Part shown: positions 22,829-30,410 of the stretch, one piece after another
Numbering within the stretch: the stretch's first letter is position 1
Layout: every line of letters starts with the position of its first letter
Assembly: GCA_964553885.1 (NCBI GenBank)
Contig: CAZKLP010000007.1
Span: 1-30,410, forward strand
Direction: 5' to 3'
DNA length: 30,410 nucleotides
DNA from: JACPHB01 sp964553885
Lineage (GTDB): Bacteria > Patescibacteriota > Minisyncoccia > UBA10092
Translations under genes and position numbers: made by a program
Notes under the pieces: model-generated
Told to the model about the DNA's origin: nothing
Seen by the model: only the letters and a program-made list of their open reading frames with translations
The model's database searches: none

Positions 22829-23323
22829 CTACTTCCAATTGAATAAATGGTCTTCGGCTGAATTGCTATAAATTACTCCTCTTCTTTGCCAGGTTATTGT
22901 GGAAGTAACGCGAATTTCGTAAACCGAGAGATTAGAAATGGAGATTTTTCTTATATAAGTAGTACTCGCGCCAGAACTGTAATTATAGAGCCCACTGCTT
23001 GAATCAAATAAAAGCGGATTGCCGCTATATGGCGAGAGAGAAATTGAATTGTAAGAATCTTGATAATCTCCGTTAGCAAGACCGTTATTCCAAGGTAAAT
23101 TAGCAAGCCAGTTATTATCCCTGATATTCCTTACTACCTCCAAGCCCTCTGCCGTTAAATGAGCGGCAATTAAACGATCTTGAATATTAGAAACATAAAA
23201 AAGGGAATTGTTTATTAACATCAAGGCCGAAAGCATTCCAATTGCAATAACGCCGACCGCTATTATGGTCTCTATGAGTGTGAACCCGTTATTATTTTTA
23301 TTAGCAATTTGCAATATTCGCAT
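22829..23323 (-). CDS. PilV/GspI-like minor pilin
   Basis: The 164-residue protein has leader MRILQIANKNNNG followed by FTLIETIIAVGVIAIGMLSA, then AAHLTAEGLEVVRNIRDNNW, the PilV signature. The leader resembles that of the next gene (both start MRI), suggesting duplication within the operon. Confidence 0.82.
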   Translation of the reverse strand: MRILQIANKNNNGFTLIETIIAVGVIAIGMLSALMLINNSLFYVSNIQDRLIAAHLTAEGLEVVRNIRDNNWLANLPWNNGLANGDYQDSYNSISLSPYSGNPLLFDSSSGLYNYSSGASTTYIRKISISNLSVYEIRVTSTITWQRRGVIYSNSAEDHLFNWK

Positions 23324-23358
23324 AAAATTCGTAGATTAACATTATTATGGACGAAGTC

Positions 23359-23895
23359 CTAAGGTGATGAAATAAATCCCGTTTTATTAACGGTAACATT
23401 ACGAATTGCGGATTTTGCATTAATCAAATTGATACTTGCCGATATCTGATTAGGAATAAAGGTTACGGTCGGATCGGGAGGCGTAAAAACAACATCGGAA
23501 AGAGCACCGCTCAAACTATCAATAGTTATCCCAGACTCTAAATTTATAATTTCAAAATCTTCAGAACCGTTAGCTGCTCTTATAAAATCTCTATCGGAAC
23601 AATTCTGATTTATCGCTAAATCGGCAAAAATTATATAACTGCTCGAACCACCGCCGTTAAAATGCACGCCCCAGCCGCAGGGAACACCTGAAGTCTTGAA
23701 AATCTTTGAAGAAAGAGTAAAAGATTGGGCGCGACGCAAATCCAGAGAAAGTTTTTGGGCCGACCGCAGAAGCGCCGAATTCTGTCGCTCGGTGCCAATA
23801 TTAAAAACGACAATACTCGTAATGATAACGATAATCGCCAAAACAACCAGCATCTCAACAAGAGTAAACCCTAAAGAATTTGTATTACTGAGCAT
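23359..23895 (-). CDS. GspH/FimT-like minor pilin
   Basis: The 178-residue protein has prepilin signature LGFTLVEMLVVLAIIVIITS (about 8-27), then QKLSLDLRRAQSFTLSS, the GspH helix. Its start overlaps the stop of the DUF4430 gene by 11 nt, so it heads the minor pilin genes in the same transcript. Confidence 0.82.
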   Translation of the reverse strand: MLSNTNSLGFTLVEMLVVLAIIVIITSIVVFNIGTERQNSALLRSAQKLSLDLRRAQSFTLSSKIFKTSGVPCGWGVHFNGGGSSSYIIFADLAINQNCSDRDFIRAANGSEDFEIINLESGITIDSLSGALSDVVFTPPDPTVTFIPNQISASINLINAKSAIRNVTVNKTGFISSP

Positions 23896-24301
23896 ATTTT
23901 ATTAAAATTTCATCATTCGGTTTTACAATAATTTCATAAAACTGTTTTTCAACTTTTTTGCCGTTGGTATACCATTGCCATGCTTTTGTTTTGTTCGCGG
24001 TAAAAGTTTCAATGGCGACGACGTTATTTTCCCCATCCAATTTATAACGCAAATTTCCCGCTTTTGCAGTCTGGTTTAAAACATTTAGAAGATTTTCATT
24101 CTCAACTATCTCACCCTTAAAAACGCGTTTTTCGCCATTGCCGAAATCTATGGTTAAAGACGCCTCGCCGATAACCTTTGGAATTTGCGCCAGCGGGAAA
24201 TCGCCAGATGAAAACCAAAAAACCAAAAATCCGCTTAAAATCAGAAGCAAAACGACGGCAAATATTAAAATATAATCACTTTTTTGATTGTTCTTTTTCA
24301 T
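23885..24301 (-). CDS. DUF4430 domain membrane-anchored protein
   Basis: The 138-residue protein has one N-terminal membrane helix (about 10-32, ILIFAVVLLLILSGFLVFWF) and an extracytoplasmic DUF4430/transcobalamin-C-terminal-like domain (about 45-138) with NLLNVLNQTAKAGNLRYKLD and WQWYTNGKKVEKQFYEIIVK. Such domains occur near type IV pilus genes in CPR. A ligand or adhesion role is possible but unproven. Confidence 0.8.
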   Translation of the reverse strand: MKKNNQKSDYILIFAVVLLLILSGFLVFWFSSGDFPLAQIPKVIGEASLTIDFGNGEKRVFKGEIVENENLLNVLNQTAKAGNLRYKLDGENNVVAIETFTANKTKAWQWYTNGKKVEKQFYEIIVKPNDEILIKYAQ

Positions 24302-24384
24302 ATTCTATATTATATCAAATATCGCAACATAAAACAAAATATGGTACGCAAAACGAAATAGTTGTATATACCCGCATCGAGTCA

Positions 24385-24420
24385 ATGTAAGTTTGCCAGC
24401 GATCGCTTGTAAAGTAACAC
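24385..24420. repeat. CGATCG-centred palindromic repeat, copy 1 (upstream of the second PaaX/Cas2-like gene)
   Basis: The core CCAGCGATCGCTTG (cgatcg at 24400-24405) is followed by TAAAGTAACA. It overlaps a promoter-like TTGTAA, 16 bp, TATAGA, and lies about 50-80 bp before ATG 24468. Confidence 0.7.
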
Positions 24421-24467
24421 TTTTACTATATAGAGTTAATAGAGATAACCGAATAAAGTTAGCCAAT

Positions 24468-25043
24468 ATGAAAAATGAACCTGATGGCAGTTTAAAGTTT
24501 AAAATGGGACCGATAATGCAAAAAGCGCTTCTCCTTATAGAAGGCGGTTTAGTTTTAGGATTAACAACGCGTCCCGACGTTTACTTTAAAATTTTAAAGA
24601 AAATATCCAGAGAATGGCAAAATATAAATGAAAGAACCTTGCGAAAAGCAATCCGTAAACTTTATCAGTCGCAACTTATTGATTATAAAGAAAATAATGA
24701 CGGCACGGTTTATCTGATTCTAACCGAGAAAGGAAAGAAAAAATATTTGCAATACAATCCCGATGCCGTAAAAATCTCAAAACCCGCCAGGTGGGATCAT
24801 CTGTGGCGACTGGTTATCTTTGATATCCCCGAAGAAAAAAAGAAAGGAAGAGATGCCTTAGCGGCCAAGTTAAAAGGTCTCGGATTTTATCCGGTGCAAA
24901 AAAGCGTTTTCATTCATCCTTACGAATGTAAAAATGAAGTTGATTTTATAGTGGAACTTTTTGATTTGAGACCTTATGTGAGATTTTTTATCGTTAAAGA
25001 AACCGATATTGAATTGGATCTAAAAGATCGATTCGGGCTCTGA
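24468..25043 (+). CDS. PaaX/Cas2-like protein (winged helix + Cas2-fold domain), copy 2
   Basis: ATG 24468 was chosen; an upstream in-frame ATG (24393) would be inside the palindrome and adds 25 unconserved residues. The 191-aa product aligns end to end with the protein at 136-714: winged helix (about 15-95, REWQNINERTLRKAIRKLYQ), then ARWDHLWRLVIFDIPEEKKK with the same Asp119, then GLGFYPVQKSVFIHPYECKN. It is the only plus-strand gene in the pilus cluster and splits it, which suggests insertion. It is surrounded by four copies of a palindromic repeat centred on AGCGATCGCT. PaaX-like repression and Cas2-like nuclease activity are both possible; no CRISPR is present. Confidence 0.82.
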   Translation: MKNEPDGSLKFKMGPIMQKALLLIEGGLVLGLTTRPDVYFKILKKISREWQNINERTLRKAIRKLYQSQLIDYKENNDGTVYLILTEKGKKKYLQYNPDAVKISKPARWDHLWRLVIFDIPEEKKKGRDALAAKLKGLGFYPVQKSVFIHPYECKNEVDFIVELFDLRPYVRFFIVKETDIELDLKDRFGL

Positions 25044-25070
25044 TTGGATTCTAAAATAAATTTACAGGCA

Positions 25071-25107
25071 AGTGTGAGTTTACTCGCGATCGCTTACAAA
25101 GTAACAT
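25071..25107. repeat. CGATCG-centred palindromic repeat, copy 2
   Basis: The core is CTCGCGATCGCTTA (cgatcg at 25087-25092), followed by CAAAGTAACA. It is in direct orientation to copy 1 and similar to it over about 36 bp. It begins about 30 nt after the stop codon of the PaaX/Cas2-like gene. Confidence 0.65.
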
Positions 25108-25146
25108 TTTTAGTTAAATTACCTTAAAAATTTAGAAATTGGGAAA

Positions 25147-25182
25147 ATGTCACTTTACCAGCGATCGCTTGGAAAGTGACAT
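25147..25182. repeat. CGATCG-centred palindromic repeat, copy 3
   Basis: A nearly perfect 36-bp palindrome: each half reads ATGTCACTTT then CCAGCGA or its variant, with 16 of 18 positions symmetric. The centre is at 25162-25167. Confidence 0.75.
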
Positions 25183-25275
25183 ATTTGATAGTTTTCCAAT
25201 TATAATTCCAATTCTGATTCCGATTTCAATTCTAATTCCAATAGAAAATTGTAACAGAAAAATAAATAACTAAAA

Positions 25276-25659
25276 TTACCAAGTGCTACAGGCTGGTTCG
25301 CCGGAACAGACCATCCAAGCCCAGGTAGTCCTAATTGGATCATATAAAGTGTCTTTTGAATCGCCCAAAGTACAGCCGTCGGTTTGAGGAGAATGCGATA
25401 AAACTTTATAGTTTGACGCATCCGATCGGTAAAGATACGATCTCTGACCATTATCATCGGCCGGATCGCTCGAAAAACGCCTGATATAAGTCGGCGCCAA
25501 ATTGGGAACCCAGCCGTTGGCGAGCCGATTGGATATTTAGAGTAATAATAGTCGCGAGTAAGCCGATGACGACCAGAAGCTCAATGAGAGTGAACCCGTC
25601 CTTTGTATTTGGTATTTGGTATTTGGTATTTGGTATTTGGTATTTGGTATTTTAAACAT
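25276..25659 (-). pseudogene. Broken type IV pilin gene
   Basis: ATG 25659 begins MFKIPNTKYQ, reads through a 7-bp tandem repeat, then KDGFTLIELLVVIGLLATII, a typical prepilin start, to about NIQSARQ. At about 25520-25535 the pilin-like sequence continues in another frame as ANGWVPNLAPTYI, then DPADDNGQRSYLYRSDASNY and SHSPQTDGCTLGD to TAA at 25276-25278. The segment normally linking them (about 25-35 residues) is missing, so a deletion plus frameshift has inactivated the gene. It lies between the second PaaX/Cas2-like gene and copy 4 of the palindromic repeat. Low-complexity AATTCC/GATTTC-type repeats follow at 25195-25250. Confidence 0.75.
25605..25651. repeat. 7-bp tandem repeat in the pilin pseudogene leader
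   Basis: About six to seven tandem copies of GTATTTG. Three units encode one IPNTKYQ heptapeptide in frame, so copy number changes by other than three units would shift the reading frame. Confidence 0.85.
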
Positions 25660-25686
25660 ATTTTTATTTTTAATTTTAGATATTTT

Positions 25687-25728
25687 AATATGTTATTTTG
25701 CCAGCGATCGCTGGCAAAATAACATATT
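25687..25728. repeat. CGATCG-centred palindromic repeat, copy 4 (perfect 42-bp palindrome)
   Basis: Each half is TATGTTATTTTGCCA then GCGA, perfectly self-complementary over 42 bp with cgatcg at 25705-25710. It lies just upstream of the pilin pseudogene start. The following 25729-25812 is low-complexity AT-rich DNA without a gene. Confidence 0.9.
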
Positions 25729-25812
25729 TGATGTAAAAAATTTAATTGTTAATATTTAGATATTTCAAGATTTGAATATTTAGACATTTTGATATTTTGA
25801 GATTTTCATATT

Positions 25813-26709
25813 TTAAAAGTTTAAAAGTTTAATAATAAAACCAGAAAAGAAAAAGGCGATAAAAGCGCCAAGCATTAGAAAGGGGCCAAAAGCAATTTGG
25901 CTTTTCATCCCCCATTTTCCATAATGGGAGAAGATTTTACCAAGCCCCACTAAGATTATACCAAATACCGCGCCGATAATAAAAGCCAGTATAAAAGCTA
26001 ATGCGGCCGAGTATGAATTCAAAAACAGACCGATTAAAAATGCCAATTTGGCGTCGCCGAGACCCATCGCCCGGCCATGGGAAAAGAAATAAATCGCGAA
26101 AAAAAATAAAAAAGCGATCACGGCAATCAAAAGCGGCCAAAGAAACATTTCAATATTTAGATATTTAAAAATGTTAGAAACTCGGTTTCCAACATTTATT
26201 TCATAAAATTTATAAGCATTAAAAATATTATATAAAAAAACAATAATGATTGCCGGATAAACTATTTTATCCGGAATAATCCGCCATTTAAAATCATAGA
26301 CGGCAATAATCAAAATAGAAGAAAAGATAAAAATATAGTAAAAAAAATTAAAAATTGTCCCGATTTCTCCCAAATTCCCAAAATTTGGTTGAGAAATCGA
26401 GGATCCCGACTGAAACGTCGGAAAAAATTGAAAATTAATTTTATATGCCACCATTACCCAAATAAGCCCTGATAAAATTTCAACAATCGGATATTGCCAA
26501 GAAATTTTTCCGCCGCAATAGCGGCAGCGGCCGCGAAGCCAAATAAAACTAAAAAGCGGTATTAGATCGTACCACTTTAAAGTTATTTTACAATCAGGAC
26601 AAAAAGAACGGCCGAAAATTGCATTCCGACCGTTCTTTAGCCGATAAATCACAACATTTAAAAAACTCCCGAAAACAAGTCCGAATACAAAACTACTGAG
26701 CAATATCAT
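25813..26709 (-). CDS. pilD: Prepilin peptidase / N-methyltransferase PilD
   Basis: The integral-membrane aspartyl protease cleaves prepilin leaders and methylates the new N-terminus. From ATG 26709 (MILLSSFVFGLVFGSFLNVV) it has about 298 residues. The cytoplasmic methyltransferase loop has two CxxC pairs (FCPDC and CRYC), and PIVEILSGLIW follows. The catalytic aspartates are in AVYDFKWRIIPD and the GLGDAK motif. The longer in-frame start at 26802 lies inside the pilin gene and is rejected. The overlap with the pilin stop is 17 nt. Confidence 0.93.
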   Translation of the reverse strand: MILLSSFVFGLVFGSFLNVVIYRLKNGRNAIFGRSFCPDCKITLKWYDLIPLFSFIWLRGRCRYCGGKISWQYPIVEILSGLIWVMVAYKINFQFFPTFQSGSSISQPNFGNLGEIGTIFNFFYYIFIFSSILIIAVYDFKWRIIPDKIVYPAIIIVFLYNIFNAYKFYEINVGNRVSNIFKYLNIEMFLWPLLIAVIAFLFFFAIYFFSHGRAMGLGDAKLAFLIGLFLNSYSAALAFILAFIIGAVFGIILVGLGKIFSHYGKWGMKSQIAFGPFLMLGAFIAFFFSGFIIKLLNF

Positions 26710-27223
26710 AACAGTATCTTGAGGCGACGCCGCCGCAACCGGCCGTATCAGCGCCGGTAAAACCATTGGTATATGCCGAGACATAAGGACAGCTACTGCC
26801 ACTGGTGGAATTACAATCTCTATCCTGATTTAAGAGCGGGCTGCCGGTATCTTCCAAACTGGCGCCAAAGTGATATGATTGAGGACCCAAAGCGCCGCTC
26901 GGAGTGTACGAGGCATACCAATAGCAATTGTCGGAATTAGCGGTACAAGTAGTGCCCGCCGCAGCCAAGGGGTCAAGCGGCCAAATTGGTATCTGGGTGC
27001 CGCTTATTAAATCGGCTAATGTAGTCGGATATTTGCCATTTTTACCATAATAATCTTCACTGGAAGTCTGAAGATTTCTGATATCGGCAATCCTTTTGGT
27101 ATCTCTAGCTCTTCTTCTGGCACCGGTTAAATTAATGACTAAAATGGACGCCAAAAGTCCAATAATGCCAATAACAACCAAGAGTTCCAAAAGAGTGAAA
27201 CCTTTTTGTTTGTTTTTAAACAT
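26693..27223 (-). CDS. pilA: Major type IV pilin
   Basis: From ATG 27223 the 176-residue protein has leader MFKNKQKG, cleavage before Phe, then FTLLELLVVIGIIGLLASIL with Glu5. The conserved RDTKRIADIRNLQTSSEDYY follows, then GKYPTTLADLISG and a Cys-rich C-terminal domain (pairs in CTANSDNC and CNSTSGSSC). An upstream ATG at 27256 is less likely because it overlaps pilC and gives a longer leader. It is placed between pilC and pilD and is the likely main subunit. Confidence 0.88.
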   Translation of the reverse strand: MFKNKQKGFTLLELLVVIGIIGLLASILVINLTGARRRARDTKRIADIRNLQTSSEDYYGKNGKYPTTLADLISGTQIPIWPLDPLAAAGTTCTANSDNCYWYASYTPSGALGPQSYHFGASLEDTGSPLLNQDRDCNSTSGSSCPYVSAYTNGFTGADTAGCGGVASRYCYDIAQ

Positions 27224-27245
27224 AAATAAATTATTACTATTAATT

Positions 27246-28475
27246 TTAAAACGCATTGACTAAATTATATATTGGTAAAAGAATCGCCGCAACTAAGATA
27301 CCCACACCCACTCCCAAAACCACAATTAAAATTGGTTCAATTAAATCAACTAAATTATCAAAAGCCCTGTTAACTTCTTCGGTAAAAAAAGCCGATATTT
27401 GTTTCAAAATAGAATCAAGTTTCCCCGTTTGCTCGCCAATTGAGATCATTTGAGTAACCATCGGCAAAATTTCAGGATAACGGGCAAAAACTATGCTGAT
27501 ATTGCTCCCCTTGCGAACCGCTTCATCGGCTTCAAGAATAATCCGTTTATAAACAGAATTGCCAACTACATCAGCCGTTATTTCAAGCGACTGGGAAATG
27601 GCAATACCCGATGACGTAAGAGTAGACAAGGTTTCTGAAAAACGCGCCAGATATATCTTTTTTAGGAGTTTGCCAAAAATCGGCAAGCGAAGTTTGAACC
27701 CGTCGTAAGCATATTGCCATTCCGAAGATTTTTTAATTGAAATCCAAATAAAATAGCCTCCTCCGCCCAAAATAATAAACACGATCCAGCCAAATTTTTT
27801 GGTAAAATCAGCCGCGCCTATCAGAAGGCGGGTGACCAAAGGCAGTTTTTGGCCCGATTCCACCAAAATTGAGGTTAAATTTGGAATGACAAAAACCAAC
27901 ATCAATACGCCCACAATAATAAACGCTCCAACGATAAAAGCGGGATAAATCATCGCCCCCCTGGCTTTAGCATTCAAAAGATATTGTTTATTAATGTAAT
28001 CGGAAAGATAAGTCAAAGTTTCCTCCAGCCGGCCGGAAATTTCACCCGATCGCGTCATTTGAATAAAAAAATTGGAAAAAACGTATGGATATTTGGACAA
28101 AGCTCTTGAAAAAATCATACCGGCGTCAACATCGTCAGCCACGGCATTAATAATACCGGCAAAATTCGGATTTTCAGTCTGTTTTGCCATAACGCGCAAT
28201 GACTGAATAAGGGGCACTTTAGCTTGAATTAAAACCGCCATTTGCTTTGTGAAAAGAACAATGTCTTCATTTTTAATTCTATTAAGCCTAATGGCAACCC
28301 GCTCCATTAATATGTTAAAAGTTAGACTTTTGGTTTCTTCAAAAGGCTCGATTTCAATAATAATCAACCTTTGATTCTGCAACATTGAAACAGCCGCCTC
28401 AAGCGACGAGGCCTCTATGATATCGGATTCTGATTTTCCTTCTTTTGTTCTCACGCTATATTGAAATTTTGCCAT
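27246..28475 (-). CDS. pilC: Type IV pilus inner-membrane platform protein PilC
   Basis: The 409-residue protein has an N-terminal cytoplasmic ASSLEAAVSML segment and two GspF domains (about 70-195 and 275-400). FTKQMAVLIQAKVPLIQSLR and the matching RFSETLSTLTSSGIAISQSL mark the repeat, with three membrane helices. It couples the PilB/PilT motors to pilus assembly. Confidence 0.95.
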   Translation of the reverse strand: MAKFQYSVRTKEGKSESDIIEASSLEAAVSMLQNQRLIIIEIEPFEETKSLTFNILMERVAIRLNRIKNEDIVLFTKQMAVLIQAKVPLIQSLRVMAKQTENPNFAGIINAVADDVDAGMIFSRALSKYPYVFSNFFIQMTRSGEISGRLEETLTYLSDYINKQYLLNAKARGAMIYPAFIVGAFIIVGVLMLVFVIPNLTSILVESGQKLPLVTRLLIGAADFTKKFGWIVFIILGGGGYFIWISIKKSSEWQYAYDGFKLRLPIFGKLLKKIYLARFSETLSTLTSSGIAISQSLEITADVVGNSVYKRIILEADEAVRKGSNISIVFARYPEILPMVTQMISIGEQTGKLDSILKQISAFFTEEVNRAFDNLVDLIEPILIVVLGVGVGILVAAILLPIYNLVNAF

Positions 28476-28501
28476 ATTGAAATATTTAATAATTTAAATA
28501 T

Positions 28502-29572
28502 TTAAGAATTATTAATTCTTGTTTGAAGTTCTGTCGGATTAAGAGTATAGGCCATAGCAACTTCCGGCGCCACTTCGCCTCGGCGGACTAATTCGGCCAA
28601 ATTGCGGTTCAAAGATATCATACCATTTTCAAGGGAAGTTTCTATAACTAAATCAATCTGGTGAGCTTTGGCTTCGCGTATTAAATTGCTAACAGCGTTG
28701 CTCGCGAACATAATTTCTATTGCCGGTATGCGGCCGCCGGAAACACGGGGCAAGAGCCGCTGAGAAATTATAGCTGAAAGAGTATTGGCAAGCTGAAGCC
28801 GTATTTGATTTTGCTGCCCCGGAGGAAAAACGTCGATAATCCGATCAATGGTTTGACTGGCGCTGTTGGTATGAAGAGAAGAAAACACTAAATGGCCCGT
28901 TTCCGCCGCCGTTAAAGCGGCGGAGATAGTTTCCGGATCTCGCATTTCACCGATCATAATGACATTTGGATCTTCCCGCAAAATAGAACTTAGGGCATTG
29001 TGAAAGCTATGCGTATCATTGCCAATCTCTCTTTGATTAACAATTGATTTATTCCCTAAAAAAAGATATTCAATAGGATCTTCAATAGTAATGATATGTT
29101 CTGCCCGTTCCTTGTTAATTTCATCAACTAACGCCGCTAAAGTAGTTGATTTGCCATGGCCGGACGGACCGGTAAGTAAAACAAAACCCTGTTTTAACTT
29201 AGAAATTCTATGAAGAGTCGCCGGCAGGTTAAGCTCTTCTAAAGTTCTTATTTTTGAAGGTATCAATCGCAAGGCGCTGCTTACAAAGTCCTTTTCAAAA
29301 AAAATATTAATTCGGAAACGAGCTTTATCCCGAAAACCATAAGAAAAATCGATTTCTTTTTTTTCAAGAAAAGTATTTTTTCTTTCCCCCAAAAGCGAGA
29401 AAGCCAGGCTTTCCGCGTGTTCAGCCGTTAAGATTGAAAAGTCCTCAAGCGGCAAAAGATTCCCGTCAATTCTTACAATCGGTTTATAGCCAACGCTTAA
29501 ATGCAAATCGGACGCGTTAAGTTTTAGCGTGTTTAAAAGCAGGTCTTCTAATTCTTGTTCAATTGTTGACAT
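28502..29572 (-). CDS. pilT: Pilus retraction ATPase PilT
   Basis: The 356-residue hexameric motor has Walker A GPSGHGKSTTLAAL (about 136-149), an Asp box (ITIEDPIEYLF), Walker B DPNVIMIGEMRDPETI, the His box HLVFSSLHTNSA and the C-terminal region VIETSLENGMISLNRNLAEL typical of PilT rather than PilB. It drives pilus retraction and twitching or DNA uptake. Confidence 0.93.
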   Translation of the reverse strand: MSTIEQELEDLLLNTLKLNASDLHLSVGYKPIVRIDGNLLPLEDFSILTAEHAESLAFSLLGERKNTFLEKKEIDFSYGFRDKARFRINIFFEKDFVSSALRLIPSKIRTLEELNLPATLHRISKLKQGFVLLTGPSGHGKSTTLAALVDEINKERAEHIITIEDPIEYLFLGNKSIVNQREIGNDTHSFHNALSSILREDPNVIMIGEMRDPETISAALTAAETGHLVFSSLHTNSASQTIDRIIDVFPPGQQNQIRLQLANTLSAIISQRLLPRVSGGRIPAIEIMFASNAVSNLIREAKAHQIDLVIETSLENGMISLNRNLAELVRRGEVAPEVAMAYTLNPTELQTRINNS

Positions 29573-29642
29573 AATACTAATTACTAATTATTTACCAATG
29601 TACTAATTTGTATATTCGTAGCAGATTTGTAATTTGTACTCT

Positions 29643-30410
29643 TTATTTTGATTCCTCGGCGCTAACGTTTGTAACTTGAGCCAATTCCTCAAAACTAATT
29701 ATACCATCTAAAACTTTTAAGACGCCATCCTGAAACATCGTTATCATATTCTGTCTTTTAGCTTCAATTAAAATTTTTGATTCGGTTGGCTCCGAAATAA
29801 TTATTTCTTCAAGCTGCGGAGTCATCTCTAAAATTTCAAAAACCGCTATTCGGCCTTTAGTTCCTTTGTTGTTACATTTAGAACAACCGCCGACATTATA
29901 AATTTTTAATTTATCGGATTTTACTTTAGGCCTGCTGTTTTCCGGCATGGAATTTATAACATCCAAAATAATTTTCTTCACCGGTTCCGGCGGCTCTATT
30001 TCTTTTTTACAGTCCGGGCATAATCTTTTGACCAAACGCTGGGCTAGGGCCACGTTCAAAGCCGAAGGCAAAAGAAATGGTTCAACGCCCATGTCTATCA
30101 AACGCGGAATAACACCGATGGCATCATTAGTGTGGAGGGTTGACAAGACCAAGTGGCCGGTCAAAGCCGATTGAACCGCCAAACCGGCGGTTTCGTTATC
30201 ACGCATTTCGCCAACAACAATAATGTTCGGATCCTGACGTAAAATTTGTCTTAGACCTGTAGCGAAAGTATAGCCCAATTCCGGCCGAATTTGCGATTGG
30301 TTCACGCCGTCAAGATAATACTCAACTGGATCTTCCAAACTCACAATATTGACCGAATCGGTGTTTAAAATCTGTAAAATTCCGTAAATAGTCGTTGATT
30401 TTCCGGAACC
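29643..30410 (-). CDS. pilB: Pilus extension ATPase PilB (3' part, cut by window edge)
   Basis: The reading frame is open to the window end and begins there in GSGKSTT, the Walker A loop, so about 255 C-terminal residues are visible and the N-terminal domain lies outside. SLEDPVEYYLDGVNQSQI, Walker B DPNIIVVGEMRDNETA and the His box HLVLSTLHTNDA are present. The PilB/GspE zinc motif is CPDC...CSKC (about 50 residues apart), which PilT lacks. It ends 70 nt before pilT. Confidence 0.95.
   Translation of the reverse strand, partial: GSGKSTTIYGILQILNTDSVNIVSLEDPVEYYLDGVNQSQIRPELGYTFATGLRQILRQDPNIIVVGEMRDNETAGLAVQSALTGHLVLSTLHTNDAIGVIPRLIDMGVEPFLLPSALNVALAQRLVKRLCPDCKKEIEPPEPVKKIILDVINSMPENSRPKVKSDKLKIYNVGGCSKCNNKGTKGRIAVFEILEMTPQLEEIIISEPTESKILIEAKRQNMITMFQDGVLKVLDGIISFEELAQVTNVSAEESK

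Noticed and set aside
24393..24467. Extended start of the second PaaX/Cas2-like protein
   Set aside because: The extra 25 residues are encoded by the palindrome and promoter region and have no counterpart in copy 1.
25200..25457. 85-aa minus-strand frame ending in LELELKSESELEL
   Set aside because: Its tail is translated low-complexity repeat DNA, and it overlaps the pilin remnant in the wrong frame.

Overview
The window reads as a chromosomal segment of a Candidate Phyla Radiation bacterium (Patescibacteria, most like the Parcubacteria/Nomurabacteria side). The grounds are AT-rich DNA with compact overlapping genes, standard stop usage including TGA, short zinc-ribbon/membrane proteins of unknown role, Ig-like surface repeats, a complete type IV pilus locus, a half-size MFS gene, PaaX/Cas2-like genes, and GC-rich palindromic interspersed repeats of the CCTGCC...GGCAGG type. 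This assignment is from family recognition; no database search was possible.

Layout. 1-1380: a PaaX/Cas2-like gene inside a long inverted repeat, then a GC-rich small reading frame whose C-terminus resembles a diversified (DGR-type) region. 1382-3920: argS divergent from smpB, with the tmRNA gene ssrA directly after smpB. 3900-about 13100: an accessory block starting exactly at the tmRNA 3' end. It carries a large serine recombinase whose last codons lie inside the tmRNA, two small coupled genes, an MT-A70 adenine methyltransferase, a small DNA-binding-type protein, a non-coding stretch with several structured elements, a very compact pseudoknot-capable RNA element, and a run of exported or membrane proteins (zinc ribbon + TM, Ig-like repeats, thermonuclease). 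A ribbon-helix-helix/RelE toxin-antitoxin pair follows at 13139-13692. 13771-14819: infC-rpmI-rplT, with infC most likely starting on AUC. 14873-20176, mostly on the minus strand: ogt-like methyltransferase, excisionase-type HTH protein, PolX, MFS half-transporter, tRNA-Arg(CCG), amino-acid permease, LOG-family protein. 20280-21184: about 900 bp without a convincing gene but full of palindromes and a 150-nt inverted repeat. 21185-30410: a second HTH protein of the same kind, then the type IV pilus cluster on the minus strand (PilX-, PilW-, PilV- and GspH-like minor pilins, a DUF4430 protein, a broken pilin gene, PilD, major pilin, PilC, PilT and the 3' part of PilB). It is interrupted by a second PaaX/Cas2-like gene on the plus strand.

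The most unusual theme is that the two PaaX/Cas2-like proteins (191-192 aa, both with the Cas2-like Asp at residue 119) each sit among their own family of long palindromes centred on CGATCG: GACGATCGTC around the first, AGCGATCGCT in four copies around the second. This could be a self-regulating operator system or a minimal mobile or repeat-processing unit built on a Cas2-like fold. The second notable item is the 87-nt element at 8145-8231, in which a pseudoknot and two adjacent GAAA-tetraloop hairpins leave almost no unpaired spacer in the 3' half.
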